64,000 bases of DNA, taken from NCBI GenBank assembly GCA_958295865.1, contig CATQHF010000002.1, positions 62,001-126,000 on the forward strand, in the 5' to 3' direction. This document shows, one piece after another, positions 34,259 through 43,572 of this stretch. Below the pieces are notes generated by a model. The model made no database searches and was not told the DNA's origin. It saw only the letters and a program-made list of their open reading frames with translations. The DNA is from an uncultured Dehalococcoidia bacterium (lineage in GTDB: Bacteria; Chloroflexota; Dehalococcoidia; Lucifugimonadales; JADFKI01). Positions within the stretch are counted from its first letter, which is position 1, and each line of letters starts with the position of its first letter. The position numbers were made by a program, and so were the translations under genes.

Positions 34259-35568
34259 CAGATGCCTCCAGCGAACCTGTTCGGATTGAGTATGCCGTTG
34301 GGGTCGTACTGCGCCTTCAGGCGGCGCATCACTTCCAACGATTCCCCGTTGTAGTCCCACATGTCGAACTCGGCCTTCACCGATAGGGGCGCGCGCTCGA
34401 CTATCAGCGAGCCGCCGACGCTATGCACGGCGTCCCTGGCGTCGCGCAGGCTGTCGCCGAGATTCATGTCGGCGTCGAACCAGTGAGCGCCCATCATACC
34501 ATATCCAGGATGGGACACCGTCGCCACGCCTTCGCTCTGGGACAGCGCTTCCGCAACCTTGACGATGCGGTTCGGCACGACCGCGATTCGGGCGGACATC
34601 ACGGCTTCGCCGTTATCGCCATGCCCAAAATCCGCGAGGTGCGCCCAGAGCGCGCCCGTATCGTCGTCCGGCTTGTCAACGCGCGTGGCTTGCGCGCGGA
34701 TGATGGCGAGGGTTTCGTCTTCGAGGCGCTGCAATGTGCGCGGTCTGCCGCCAAGCCGCACTGCAAGCAGGCAGGCATCTTCGCCCGCGCCGTTTAGCCC
34801 GATGCGCTCGCCCACGCCGCCGTCGAACACGGTCATGGCGAGGGGCATGATGTCGCTGTTGAAGATGCTCAGAGCGGCGTCCAAGCACTCTGCCGCCGAG
34901 TTGAACCATGCCACAAGCGTTGTTTCGTGGCGCGGGAGGGGCGTGAGCTTGAACGACACCTCGGTTATGACGCCCAGAGTGCCTAGCCCGCCCACATGCA
35001 GGCGCGCCATGTCGTAGCCGCTGACATTCTTCACCACCTGCCCGCCGCTCTGCGTCAGCCTGCCGTCGGCCTGTGCCACCTTCATGCCGATGACCAGATC
35101 GCGCGCGCTGCCGTACTGCCACTTCAGGGGGCCGCTGACGCCTGCGGCAAGAGCGCCGCCTATCGTGGCGCGCTGGGGCAGGGGAGCGTCCAATGGGAGA
35201 AACTGCCCCTCGGCTGCCAGCGTCTCGCGCAGCGCGGCAAGGGTGATGCCCGCTTCAACTACCAGCGTAAGGTCGGCGGCATTGTGCCGCACTACTTGGT
35301 TCAGCCGCGACATATCTACGACTATATCAAGCCGCCCTAGTTGGTTGCCAAGCGCTAGTTGCGTGCCGCCCCCGCGCGGCGCAACCGCCAGTCCTTCACG
35401 GCTGGCAAGCGCCAGCAGTCGGCTGAGTTCGTACACGTTGCCGGGCGAAACGACGACGTCGGGTAGTACGCCGTCGATGGCGTCCGCGGCGCTGCCGTCG
35501 CTGACTATATCAGCGCCAAGCGCATCCGTGATACTCTGCCTGATGGGGTTAGAATCGTCTGCCGTCAT
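34258..35568 (-). CDS. FAD-binding oxidase subunit (GlcE-like)
   Basis: A 436-residue PCMH-type flavoprotein with PGNVYELSRLLALASREGLA, APRGGGTQLALGNQLG and a FAD-binding strand near GATIGGALAAGVSGPLKW. It lacks the full C-terminal substrate-binding domain of GlcD, as expected for GlcE. The frame is open to 35637, but the first 23 residues come from an intergenic repeat; Met at 35568 (MTADDSNPIRQ) is the likely start. It overlaps glcF by 1 bp. Confidence 0.88.
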   Translation of the reverse strand: MTADDSNPIRQSITDALGADIVSDGSAADAIDGVLPDVVVSPGNVYELSRLLALASREGLAVAPRGGGTQLALGNQLGRLDIVVDMSRLNQVVRHNAADLTLVVEAGITLAALRETLAAEGQFLPLDAPLPQRATIGGALAAGVSGPLKWQYGSARDLVIGMKVAQADGRLTQSGGQVVKNVSGYDMARLHVGGLGTLGVITEVSFKLTPLPRHETTLVAWFNSAAECLDAALSIFNSDIMPLAMTVFDGGVGERIGLNGAGEDACLLAVRLGGRPRTLQRLEDETLAIIRAQATRVDKPDDDTGALWAHLADFGHGDNGEAVMSARIAVVPNRIVKVAEALSQSEGVATVSHPGYGMMGAHWFDADMNLGDSLRDARDAVHSVGGSLIVERAPLSVKAEFDMWDYNGESLEVMRRLKAQYDPNGILNPNRFAGGI

Positions 35569-35623
35569 AGAAATCGCGTTGCTCACCGCCGATACCTGAC
35601 GGCTGAAAACTGACTGCTGAAAG

Positions 35624-37069
35624 CTATATCCACGCATCCGCTCCCGCCCGCGATATTGCGCCGGCGAACGCCACCTCGTTGCATGATGCTCCGGTGGGGA
35701 AAATCTTCGCGGGGTTGAGCATGTCGCGCGTGTCGAATGCGGGCTTGAGCCGCGCCATCGCCTCCATGTCGTCGTCGTTGAACATCAACGGCATGTGCTC
35801 TTGCTTCTCCAGCCCGATGCCATGTTCGCCCGACAGCACGCCGCCGGCGTCCACGCACATCTTGAGTATCTCGCCGCCGATGGTGAGCGCGTTATATGTA
35901 TCGCCCGGCTTGCGCTCGTCGAACAGCACGGACGGGTGCAGGTTGCCGTCGCCGGCGTGCAGCAGGTTGGCGATGGGATAGCCGCTGCGCCGCGACAGCT
36001 CGCGTATCTGCGACAGCACTTCCACCAGATTCGTTCTCGGCACCGTGCCGTCCACCAGCAGGTAGTTGGGCGCGAGCCTTCCCAGCGCGCCCAGCACGCC
36101 CTTGCGGCCTGCCCAGAGCCGTTCGCGCGCGTCGGCGTCGGTCGCTGTGCGAATCTCTATCGGGCTGAACTCATTGCACACATTCTCAATCTCCTCCACC
36201 TCTTCCTCAACCGACTCTGCCAGCCCCTCGACTTCCACCAGCAGCACCGCGCCCGCGTTGGCGGGATAGCCCGCGTTCACCGCCGGCTCCACGGCTTGGA
36301 TGCACAGGTCGTCCATCATCTCGATTGCGGCGGGGACTATGCCGGCGGCGATGATGCCCGACACCGCCGCGCTCGCCTGATCCAGCTCGCGGAACACTGC
36401 CAGCAGCGTCTTGACCGCCTCCGGCTGTCGCAGCAGGCGCACGATGACCTTGGTAACAATCGCAAGCGTGCCTTCGGAGCCGATGATGATGCCGCGCAGG
36501 TCGTAGCCCGGCGTCTCGCGGGTGCGCCCGCCGACCCACTGCAATGAGCCGTCAGCCATGACCACTTCCATGCCTAGCACATGGTTGGTGGTTACGCCGT
36601 AAGCGAGGCAGTGGGGGCCGCCGGAGTTTTCGGCGACATTGCCGCCGATGGTGCAAGCCTTCTGGCTCGAAGGGTCGGGCGCGTAGCACAGCCCATACTG
36701 CGACACATGCTCTGTCAGATGGAGGTTGATGACGCCAGGCTCCACGACCGCGATGCGGTTCTCTACATCGACTTCCAGGATGCGCGTCATGCGCGTGAGC
36801 GATATGACGATGCCGCCTTTTTCGGCTACCGCGCCGCCGCTCAGCCCGGTGCCAGCGCCGCGCGCAACGATAGGCACGTCGTTCTGTCGCGCCAGCTTCA
36901 CCACATCGGCGACCTGCTCGGCGGTTTCAGGGACGACCACGATTGCGGGCATCGCCTTGTCTGCCGATCCGTCGTACTCATACACAATCAGGTCTTCCGG
37001 CTTGTGAACGACATAGTCCGCGCCCACAATCGCCTTTAGCGCCTCGATGATGTCGTGTTTGAACGCCAA
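35624..37069 (-). CDS. FAD-linked oxidase, GlcD-like catalytic subunit
   Basis: A 481-residue flavoprotein of the GlcD/D-lactate dehydrogenase family. The FAD motif is PIVARGAGTGLSGGAVAEKG, the PCMH domain continues with TIGGNVAENSGGPHCLAYG, and the C-terminal FAD-oxidase domain has HAGDGNLHPSVLFD and GEHGIGLEKQEHMPLMF. With the two genes downstream this forms a three-subunit membrane-associated 2-hydroxyacid oxidase; glycolate is likely but D-lactate is possible. The start is TTG 37069, 6 nt after GGAGGT. Confidence 0.92.
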   Translation of the reverse strand: MAFKHDIIEALKAIVGADYVVHKPEDLIVYEYDGSADKAMPAIVVVPETAEQVADVVKLARQNDVPIVARGAGTGLSGGAVAEKGGIVISLTRMTRILEVDVENRIAVVEPGVINLHLTEHVSQYGLCYAPDPSSQKACTIGGNVAENSGGPHCLAYGVTTNHVLGMEVVMADGSLQWVGGRTRETPGYDLRGIIIGSEGTLAIVTKVIVRLLRQPEAVKTLLAVFRELDQASAAVSGIIAAGIVPAAIEMMDDLCIQAVEPAVNAGYPANAGAVLLVEVEGLAESVEEEVEEIENVCNEFSPIEIRTATDADARERLWAGRKGVLGALGRLAPNYLLVDGTVPRTNLVEVLSQIRELSRRSGYPIANLLHAGDGNLHPSVLFDERKPGDTYNALTIGGEILKMCVDAGGVLSGEHGIGLEKQEHMPLMFNDDDMEAMARLKPAFDTRDMLNPAKIFPTGASCNEVAFAGAISRAGADAWI

Positions 37070-37120
37070 GTCGTACCTCCGCAGTGTTCGCCCCAGATTA
37101 GCATTAGCAATCTCAACGAA

Positions 37121-38233
37121 TTACCCAGCTGGTAAATTAAACTCCATCCTAGTTTGGGTTACGAGTTCACCAATTACTTCTCCCAATTTACCATTCGTAA
37201 CAACCTCGTCAAATCGACTCAACAAAACCTGGATGTTCACCAATTCCTCTACGCAGTTCATGTAGCGATTGACTATTGCTGTAACGCCGTAAAGCCGCTG
37301 AGCTTGTTGCCGCATGCGGTTTTCGATTTCTACAATGGAATCTTGAGACTTGATGACAAAGGTTATTGGATAACGCTGGACCTTGTCTATATCAAGGAAA
37401 TACTTCCGCACATCTGCTGATTCGCTTACTTGGAAGAAACGTCCCAGTGGTCGCATTACAAAGTCTATTCCTCCATCATTTGCGTTGGTGCGGCCAGTCT
37501 TGTACAGAACCAACGCTTCTGGCTGAATATCGTCAGGATCCCATCCCCAATATATGAGCCGATTTCCGTAGTATGGTTTAAGGATAGCATAGCTCACAAT
37601 TTCGAAAATCCGAGCATCTACATCAGGGCGCAGTAAATCAGCTATGAAGTTGCGTACCTCTTCCGGGTTATTATCTTGTATATTTTGAAGACGCTCGCAG
37701 TCAGCAATGAAATTTTCAAATGCGTCGCGCTTTGTGGATACATAAGCATCTATGATTTGGATAACAACTGAAGCGAGATTGTAGATGCCGCCATCTACCA
37801 CGACATTCAGAAGATTCTCGTTTATCCAATATCTGTGAGTTTCAGTGTCCCTTAAGATTGGCACATACGCAGAAGCGGGGAAATATCGCCTAAATTCCTG
37901 ATTTACTCTGTGGTTCAGCGCATGGTTCTGGAGTTTGCTTCCAAAGGGCAGTTCTCGCTGCCGTCTCAATAGGTCTGAAAAGCGTGCGCCCTCGTAGGAT
38001 TCATACTCTCCATTCTCATCAAACCCCAAATTGATATAGTCTTCAACCAGCACGTAAATTGCATAATGATTCGCAAACGAGCCTCGAGCCGTGGAACCCC
38101 TAGATGCAGAGCGAGTTTTTATGTTGAGGTATTGGATTAGTTCGCTGCTGTCAAAGATTCTGTCTGATAAGTTGGAAAAAGCATTGTCCAAAATATCAAG
38201 AATCGTGTCCGTAAAATCGTGGTGAGTATTCAT
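37121..38233 (-). CDS. Predicted type II restriction endonuclease
   Basis: A 370-residue soluble protein translated through an ATGA overlap from the methylase gene. It has no strong named domain. The region GRTNANDGGIDFVMRPLGRF (about residues 248-267), followed by QVSE, resembles a PD-(D/E)XK core in which D-x(n)-Q/E-V-x follows the Gly-Asp pair; this is inferred from pattern and context. A gene coupled to a DNA methylase in this order is normally its cognate nuclease. The recognition site cannot be deduced. Codon use is more A/T-rich than the neighbours, consistent with transfer. Confidence 0.72.
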   Translation of the reverse strand: MNTHHDFTDTILDILDNAFSNLSDRIFDSSELIQYLNIKTRSASRGSTARGSFANHYAIYVLVEDYINLGFDENGEYESYEGARFSDLLRRQRELPFGSKLQNHALNHRVNQEFRRYFPASAYVPILRDTETHRYWINENLLNVVVDGGIYNLASVVIQIIDAYVSTKRDAFENFIADCERLQNIQDNNPEEVRNFIADLLRPDVDARIFEIVSYAILKPYYGNRLIYWGWDPDDIQPEALVLYKTGRTNANDGGIDFVMRPLGRFFQVSESADVRKYFLDIDKVQRYPITFVIKSQDSIVEIENRMRQQAQRLYGVTAIVNRYMNCVEELVNIQVLLSRFDEVVTNGKLGEVIGELVTQTRMEFNLPAG

Positions 38234-39093
38234 GCGTCCAAGAGCCTCATTTGTGGTTTTCGTCGGCTACGATGATTCTTCTTGATAGGCTCGAGTACCT
38301 CACTTTCGTACTCGCTTGTTATTTCAAGTCTTCTCAGTCCGATCTTGAAATACTCCTTTTGAAGCTCGATTCCAATACTGTGACGTCCCAAACGCTCGGC
38401 GACCGCGCACGTGGTAAATGTGCCTGCGAATGGATCAAGCACGACGTCCCCGCGATTGCTGCTAGCCTTTATTATCCTTTCAAGAAGAGATTCGGGCTTC
38501 TGCGTAGGATGTTCTTCATATTCCTCCATACGGTAACGAACACGAGGAAAATACCATACATTTCCCGGTACTTTTGTTGTGTTGTATGGCGTTGGAACTG
38601 GCTTACGATAGTCTATCAGTCGGCGTTCGGCTCCGGTTTTCGCCGTTATCATTATATCATTCGAGTTGAAAGTATAGTTCGACCTGTCTTTTACTCCAAA
38701 TAAGATTGGTTCATACAACGATCCGTAGAATCGTTTCGCCTGTACCCCTGAACTATCGTAATGCCAGATAATTCTGGATAAAACTTCCAATCTCTTGCTC
38801 AGGAATAAGTCAATGTATGGCATGAACTGAGTGCTGGACATCACATATATGCTTCCATTGTCAGTAAGCTTAGAGATACAAATGTCCAACCAGTTCTCAC
38901 ACCAATTGATGTAGTCTTGATTAGTGGGCCATTTGTCCACAAAATTGGACAGGCGTTTACCTATGTTGTAAGGAGGATCCGCAAAGATAAGATTAACCGA
39001 AGAATCCGGTATGTCATTACGAAGTATGCTAAGAGCATCACCTAGATACACTTCACAATCATCTGTAGCGAAGTAATCTACATAAGATTTCAT
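38230..39093 (-). CDS. Site-specific DNA methyltransferase (adenine-N6 or cytosine-N4, beta class)
   Basis: A 287-residue amino-methyltransferase. Motif IV (LIFADPPYNIG, residues about 36-46) precedes the TRD-like segment, and motif I (DPFAGTFTTCAVAERLGRHS) is near the C-terminus, the beta-class order; HPTQKPESLLERIIKASS is the usual motif X region. The frame extends to 39192, but ATG 39093 follows GGAGGAGGT by 6 nt and is the clear start. Upstream of the restriction gene in one operon, so the host is methylated first. Confidence 0.92.
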   Translation of the reverse strand: MKSYVDYFATDDCEVYLGDALSILRNDIPDSSVNLIFADPPYNIGKRLSNFVDKWPTNQDYINWCENWLDICISKLTDNGSIYVMSSTQFMPYIDLFLSKRLEVLSRIIWHYDSSGVQAKRFYGSLYEPILFGVKDRSNYTFNSNDIMITAKTGAERRLIDYRKPVPTPYNTTKVPGNVWYFPRVRYRMEEYEEHPTQKPESLLERIIKASSNRGDVVLDPFAGTFTTCAVAERLGRHSIGIELQKEYFKIGLRRLEITSEYESEVLEPIKKNHRSRRKPQMRLLDA

Positions 39094-39214
39094 AACATAC
39101 CTCCTCCCATTCGACTTTGTTAGGAAGAATGATAGTGGATTGCGGTAGGCGTTGCAAACGAAAGCGTGAATCCGTGAAGCCGCGATGGTCAAGATGAAGA
39201 GGGTAGGGCGCGGC

Positions 39215-40309
39215 TTATCGGAAGCGGAATGTCTTTGTTGCGACTATTGCCGATGCCACAATCCAGGCTCCGATGGTCGCCAACTCGATGGGGAACTCCC
39301 AGAAGGATTTGGAGTATAGGGTTACGCCTCTGACCACCTCCAGCAGGGGAGCAAGCGGCAGATATTCCACGACAATCCGTATTATTGCGGGCAGCGTGTC
39401 CAGGGGGAAGAATACGCCGGACAGGAACATAAGGGGCAGGGCGACGGCGTTGCCGAGACCGCTCGCCGCCGCCACCGTCCTGGAGAATGCGCCCACGATG
39501 AAGCCCAGGCTTACGAAGACGCAGTTGCCTATGATGACGAGCAGGGCGAATTGCGGCAGGCTGCCCTGGATGGAGGCTCCGAATAATAGCACGCCCGTTA
39601 TCAGCATTATGGCGGCTTGCGCCAGGGGCAGGAACATGTACGCCAGCACCTGCGACGAGAAGAACAGGCTCACGGGCAGGGGCGTTACCTGAATCCTGAC
39701 CAGAATTCGCTTTTCGCGGTAGGTTGCGATGGTCGTTGCCAGTCCCAGGATGGAGAAGTTCATCACGCCCCATACCGCAAGCCCCGGCAGCAGCACATCA
39801 AAGTAGCCCAATTCGTCGCCGGCTATGCTTTCGACTGAAAGCGCGATGCGCGTGGGCGCTTGGGCGAGTTGGAGGTTGGAGCCGTCAACGAAGCTGCGAG
39901 CCGTCCCTACCGCGATACGCCCCGCGATGTTCGTCTCGTCGAATACCGCCGTTACTTGCGCCGGGGGGCGGTCATACGCCGCGCCGGACAGACCTTCCGG
40001 GAATATCAGCAGCAGATTCAGGTTGCCGTCCTGGATGTCCTGCCGAGCCGCCGCCTCGTCGTCGCGCCGCTCGACGCTCAAGCCGTCTTGCGCGCTCAGG
40101 CTTTCGATGAGCCGCGCCGAAAGGTCGTCCCGCGCCTTGTCTATGACCGCGACGCTTGCGGGGCCGTTGCCGGAAAACGGGTCGCCGCGTCCGAAGAATA
40201 TGCCGAAGACGATGACGAATATGAGGGGAAACAGCACCGCCCAGAACAACGCCTGTCGGTTGCGGAGCACCAGCTTTAAGTTGGCTACGGTCAGGTGAAA
40301 CAGAATCAT
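39215..40309 (-). CDS. ABC-2 type exporter permease
   Basis: A 364-residue membrane protein of the ABC-2/YhgE type. One N-terminal helix (about residues 18-40) is followed by a large external domain (about residues 45-170) and five C-terminal helices, with the family's LPLMFLSGVFFPLDTLPA segment. It is encoded 13 bp after the ATPase gene below, so together they form a half-size exporter pair. The substrate is unknown; antibiotic or lipid export is common for the family. Confidence 0.9.
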   Translation of the reverse strand: MILFHLTVANLKLVLRNRQALFWAVLFPLIFVIVFGIFFGRGDPFSGNGPASVAVIDKARDDLSARLIESLSAQDGLSVERRDDEAAARQDIQDGNLNLLLIFPEGLSGAAYDRPPAQVTAVFDETNIAGRIAVGTARSFVDGSNLQLAQAPTRIALSVESIAGDELGYFDVLLPGLAVWGVMNFSILGLATTIATYREKRILVRIQVTPLPVSLFFSSQVLAYMFLPLAQAAIMLITGVLLFGASIQGSLPQFALLVIIGNCVFVSLGFIVGAFSRTVAAASGLGNAVALPLMFLSGVFFPLDTLPAIIRIVVEYLPLAPLLEVVRGVTLYSKSFWEFPIELATIGAWIVASAIVATKTFRFR

Positions 40310-40322
40310 GAAAGGTCGTTAC

Positions 40323-41261
40323 TCATTCGTTCAGTGTGCGCCCGGTGATGTGCAGAAAGACATCCTCCAGGCTTGCGGGAACCACTTCCAGGTGGCTGAG
40401 GGTTACATCGGACGCCATAGCCCATCTCATTAGCGCTGGCACGCTGTTGGAGGCGTCCGAGGAGGACAGGCGCACGATGCCGTCTTCTGCCGCAATCACA
40501 TCCTCGACGGCGGCAAGCCCTCGCAGCGTGTCGGCGCTGTATTCGCCCCCGACGGCAATCTTGATTTCGTAGGGAACGGGCAGGGTGCGCGTAAGGTCGT
40601 CGGGCGCGCCCAGCGCGACAATCTTGCCGCCGTCCATGATGGCGACGCGGTGGCACAGAAACTCCGCCTCTTCCATGTAGTGGGTGGTCAGCACGATGGT
40701 GCGTCCTTGCTCGTTCATCGCCAGCACGAAGTCCCACAGGCTGCGGCGCGCCTGCGGGTCAAGCCCGGTGGTTGGCTCATCAAGAAACACGACTTCAGGG
40801 TCATTGATGAGCGCGGCGGCGATGGTGAATCGCTGTCTTTGTCCGCCCGACAACTTGGCGACGGTAGCGCCTGCTCGTCCTTGCAGCGCGACGCGCTCGA
40901 GCAGTTCCGCGGGCGGCGCGCTGCGCTTGTAGAAGCGCGCGAACAGGTCGAGAATCTCCTTGAGCGTGAGATGGTCGAAGTACGCCGACGCCTGCAACTG
41001 CACGCCGATGCGCTGCTTGACCTCTTGGGGTTCGGCGCGCGTATCTAAGCCCAACACTAGCGTCCTGCCCGATGTCGGCTCTACGATGCCCTCGATGCAC
41101 TCCAGCGTGGTCGTCTTGCCCGCGCCGTTCGGACCTAGGATGCCGAATATCTCGCCGCGCTTCACGCTGAACGATATATCGTCGACTGCCGTCAGGTCGT
41201 CGTAGCGCTTGGTCAAGCCGTCCACTTGGATAACTATGTCGTCGGTCGTTGAAGCGATCAT
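40323..41261 (-). CDS. ABC transporter ATP-binding protein
   Basis: A 312-residue DrrA/CcmA-type ATPase: Walker A GPNGAGKTT, Q-loop GVQLQASAYFDHLT, signature LSGGQRQRFTIA, Walker B VVFLDEPTTGLD and H-loop TTHYMEE. The C-terminal 80 residues are the extra domain typical of exporters of this group (EDVFLHITGRTLNE). It pairs with the permease gene directly downstream. Confidence 0.95.
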   Translation of the reverse strand: MIASTTDDIVIQVDGLTKRYDDLTAVDDISFSVKRGEIFGILGPNGAGKTTTLECIEGIVEPTSGRTLVLGLDTRAEPQEVKQRIGVQLQASAYFDHLTLKEILDLFARFYKRSAPPAELLERVALQGRAGATVAKLSGGQRQRFTIAAALINDPEVVFLDEPTTGLDPQARRSLWDFVLAMNEQGRTIVLTTHYMEEAEFLCHRVAIMDGGKIVALGAPDDLTRTLPVPYEIKIAVGGEYSADTLRGLAAVEDVIAAEDGIVRLSSSDASNSVPALMRWAMASDVTLSHLEVVPASLEDVFLHITGRTLNE

Positions 41262-41313
41262 GCCCCTCCCTGCGCCTCTATCGTATCCGTCCCGTTCATC
41301 CTGTCAATCCCCG

Positions 41314-43365
41314 TTACTCGGCAAGCTGCCCCGCGAGCGCGAGCGCGTCCGTAACCGGCAGTTGGCAGACATAGTCTTCGCACACATAGGCGGTCGGCAA
41401 GCCGGCGATCCTTTGCCTGTTCGCAAGCAGCGGCATGTCGTACATATCCCCGTCGTCGCCGTCGGCCGTTCCAAGCAGCACGCGATTGGGTATGTAATGA
41501 CGGTATGCCTCTGCAAGCAGCGCCCGCGTGCCGTCCTCGCCGCGCTCTCCGACGATGACGATCTCTTTCGTCCGAGACAGGTAGAAGTCCAGCGCGCCAA
41601 GCCAGTGGCCGGCAGCCGTCGGAAAATTGGTCATAAGCGGGCGCACCGAGCGCAGCGCAACCGATGCCCGCCGCTCCAAGTCGCCCTGTCCGGTGATGAC
41701 CGCGAGGCGCAGCAGCACGGCGACCGCCATGGAGCTGCCGCAGGGTATCGCATTGTCGGTGATGTCCTTCGGGCGCACTACCAGTCGCTCATGGTCGTGG
41801 CCGGTGTCGTAGAACTGCCCTGACGCCTCATCCCAGAACAGCCTGACCATCGCCTCGCCAAGCTCTATGGCGTCGTCCAAGTGCTTGCGGTCGAAGCTCA
41901 CCTCATGCAGCGCCAGCAGCCCGTCTATTAGGAAGGCAAAATCTTCGAGATAGCCGTTCAGCTTAGCGCGACCGTCCTTGTAAGTCCGCAGCAGCCTGCC
42001 GTCGTCGAACAGGTTCGCCATCAGGAACTCGGCGTTGCGCGCCGCCACCGCTGCGTAGTCGGGGCGATCCAGCACAGCCGCCGCCTCCGCGAATGCTGCC
42101 AGCATCAGCCCGTTCCATGATGTCAGGATCTTGTCGTCCAGCGCGGGCGCGATGCGCTCGTCGCGAACCGCCAGCAGCCGCGATTTGGCGCGCGCCAGCA
42201 GTTTTCTGAACTCCGCGGGCGAAAGCCCCTCATCGCGCGCCAGATTCGCGGCGTCCATAGTTACATGCAGGATATTGCGCCCCTCGAAGTTGCCGTGCCG
42301 CGTAACGCCGTAGTAGCGGTTGATTATCTCGCCGTCCTCATCGCCTAGCGCCGCCGTTATCTCCTGCGGCAGCCAGATGAAGAACTTGCCCTCCACGCCC
42401 TCGCTGTCCGCGTCCTGCGCCGAGTAGAAGCCGCCCTCCGGCGATGTCATCTCGCGCAGCACATAGTCCAGCGTCTCCTCGACGATGCGCCTGTACAGCG
42501 GGTTGCCCGTAATCTGGTATGCGTGCAGATACAGGCGCACCAGCAGGGCGTTGTCGTAGAGCATCTTCTCGAAGTGCGGCACAAGCCAGAAGGCATCGGT
42601 TGAGTAGCGGTGAAAGCCGCCGCCAATCTGGTCGTATATGCCGCCCAGCGCCATGCGTTGCAGCGTCAGTTCCACCATGCCCAGCGCGTCGGCGTCCCCC
42701 GCGCGTTGGTGGTGGCGCAGCAGAAACTCATAGGTCATCGGCTGCGGGAACTTGGGCTGCATCCCAATGCCGCCGTTCCTGTCGTCGAATTCGCTCGCCA
42801 CCTTGCGCGCCGCCTGCCGCATCACATCCGGCGTCAGCGGCTCCAGGGCCGGCTGCGCCACGGCGGACATCTGGCGCATCCGATCCAGTAGCTGCTCAGT
42901 CGTCTGAAGCACATCGCCCCGACTGTTGTCGTAGGCGTCCGAAATCGCCGTCAGCACGCGCGGAAAGCTGGGCATGCCGCCCCTGTCCTCAGGCGGAAAG
43001 TATGTGCCGCCGTAGAACGGCTTGCCTTCCGGTGTCAGAAACACCGTCATAGGCCAGCCGCCGTGTCCGGTCATCGCCTGCACCGCCGTCATGTAGATGG
43101 AATCGATGTCCGGGCGTTCCTCTCGGTCAACCTTCACGCTCACAAAGCGCTCATTCATCATCGCGGCGATGTCGGCGTTCTCGAACGACTCCCGCTCCAT
43201 GACATGGCACCAGTGGCAAGCGGAATACCCCACGCTCAGCAGAATAGGCTTGTCATCGGCGCGCGCGCGTTCCAGCGCCTCACTTCCCCATGGATACCAG
43301 TCCACCGGGTTATGCGCGTGCTGTAAGAGGTAGGGGCTGGTTTCGTTAATCAGGCGATTCGGCAT
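41314..43365 (-). CDS. DUF255 (YyaL/SSP411-like) protein
   Basis: A 683-residue protein whose N-terminal thioredoxin-like domain opens with [20 protein letters not shown] and has the redox-like [13 protein letters not shown] with Cys50 and Cys53. The rest is an alpha/alpha six-barrel like that of glycosidases and epimerases, with [20 protein letters not shown]. The function of the family is not settled. Full length, no signal peptide. The 3' side has the recurrent pyrimidine-rich repeat. Confidence 0.93.
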   Translation of the reverse strand: MPNRLINETSPYLLQHAHNPVDWYPWGSEALERARADDKPILLSVGYSACHWCHVMERESFENADIAAMMNERFVSVKVDREERPDIDSIYMTAVQAMTGHGGWPMTVFLTPEGKPFYGGTYFPPEDRGGMPSFPRVLTAISDAYDNSRGDVLQTTEQLLDRMRQMSAVAQPALEPLTPDVMRQAARKVASEFDDRNGGIGMQPKFPQPMTYEFLLRHHQRAGDADALGMVELTLQRMALGGIYDQIGGGFHRYSTDAFWLVPHFEKMLYDNALLVRLYLHAYQITGNPLYRRIVEETLDYVLREMTSPEGGFYSAQDADSEGVEGKFFIWLPQEITAALGDEDGEIINRYYGVTRHGNFEGRNILHVTMDAANLARDEGLSPAEFRKLLARAKSRLLAVRDERIAPALDDKILTSWNGLMLAAFAEAAAVLDRPDYAAVAARNAEFLMANLFDDGRLLRTYKDGRAKLNGYLEDFAFLIDGLLALHEVSFDRKHLDDAIELGEAMVRLFWDEASGQFYDTGHDHERLVVRPKDITDNAIPCGSSMAVAVLLRLAVITGQGDLERRASVALRSVRPLMTNFPTAAGHWLGALDFYLSRTKEIVIVGERGEDGTRALLAEAYRHYIPNRVLLGTADGDDGDMYDMPLLANRQRIAGLPTAYVCEDYVCQLPVTDALALAGQLAE

Positions 43366-43392
43366 GTTCCACTCTCTTCGCTTGTTCTTTCA

Positions 43393-43569
43393 CTACGACC
43401 AACACAGGAAAATTAGCCGTGCGAAAGTCCTGACGGCCGCAAAGGTTGTGTTGAATGCGTTGCAGGCTTCTGTGTTCACCATAGGCGCTAAAAACGCATA
43501 CACGGCGATGGTTATGAAAACTGCTAGGGCTGCTAGGGCTGCTCCTAGGTATTCTCCTAGGTATTGCAT
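43393..43569 (-). CDS. Small single-pass membrane protein (58 codons)
   Basis: Start ATG 43569, stop TAG 43395-43393; the product begins MQYLGEYLGAALAALAVFIT. Residues about 8-29 form one hydrophobic helix, followed by a Cys-containing tail of about 28 residues. AAAGGATAAGTG lies in ribosome-site position upstream. Its first 13 codons carry a CTAGGAGCAGCC-like repeat that encodes the Ala/Leu-rich helix. It lies directly after the restriction-methylation gene (stop at 43573) on the same strand, so it may be a co-transcribed add-on. Homologues not known to me. Confidence 0.5.
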   Translation of the reverse strand: MQYLGEYLGAALAALAVFITIAVYAFLAPMVNTEACNAFNTTFAAVRTFARLIFLCWS

Positions 43570-43572
43570 ATT

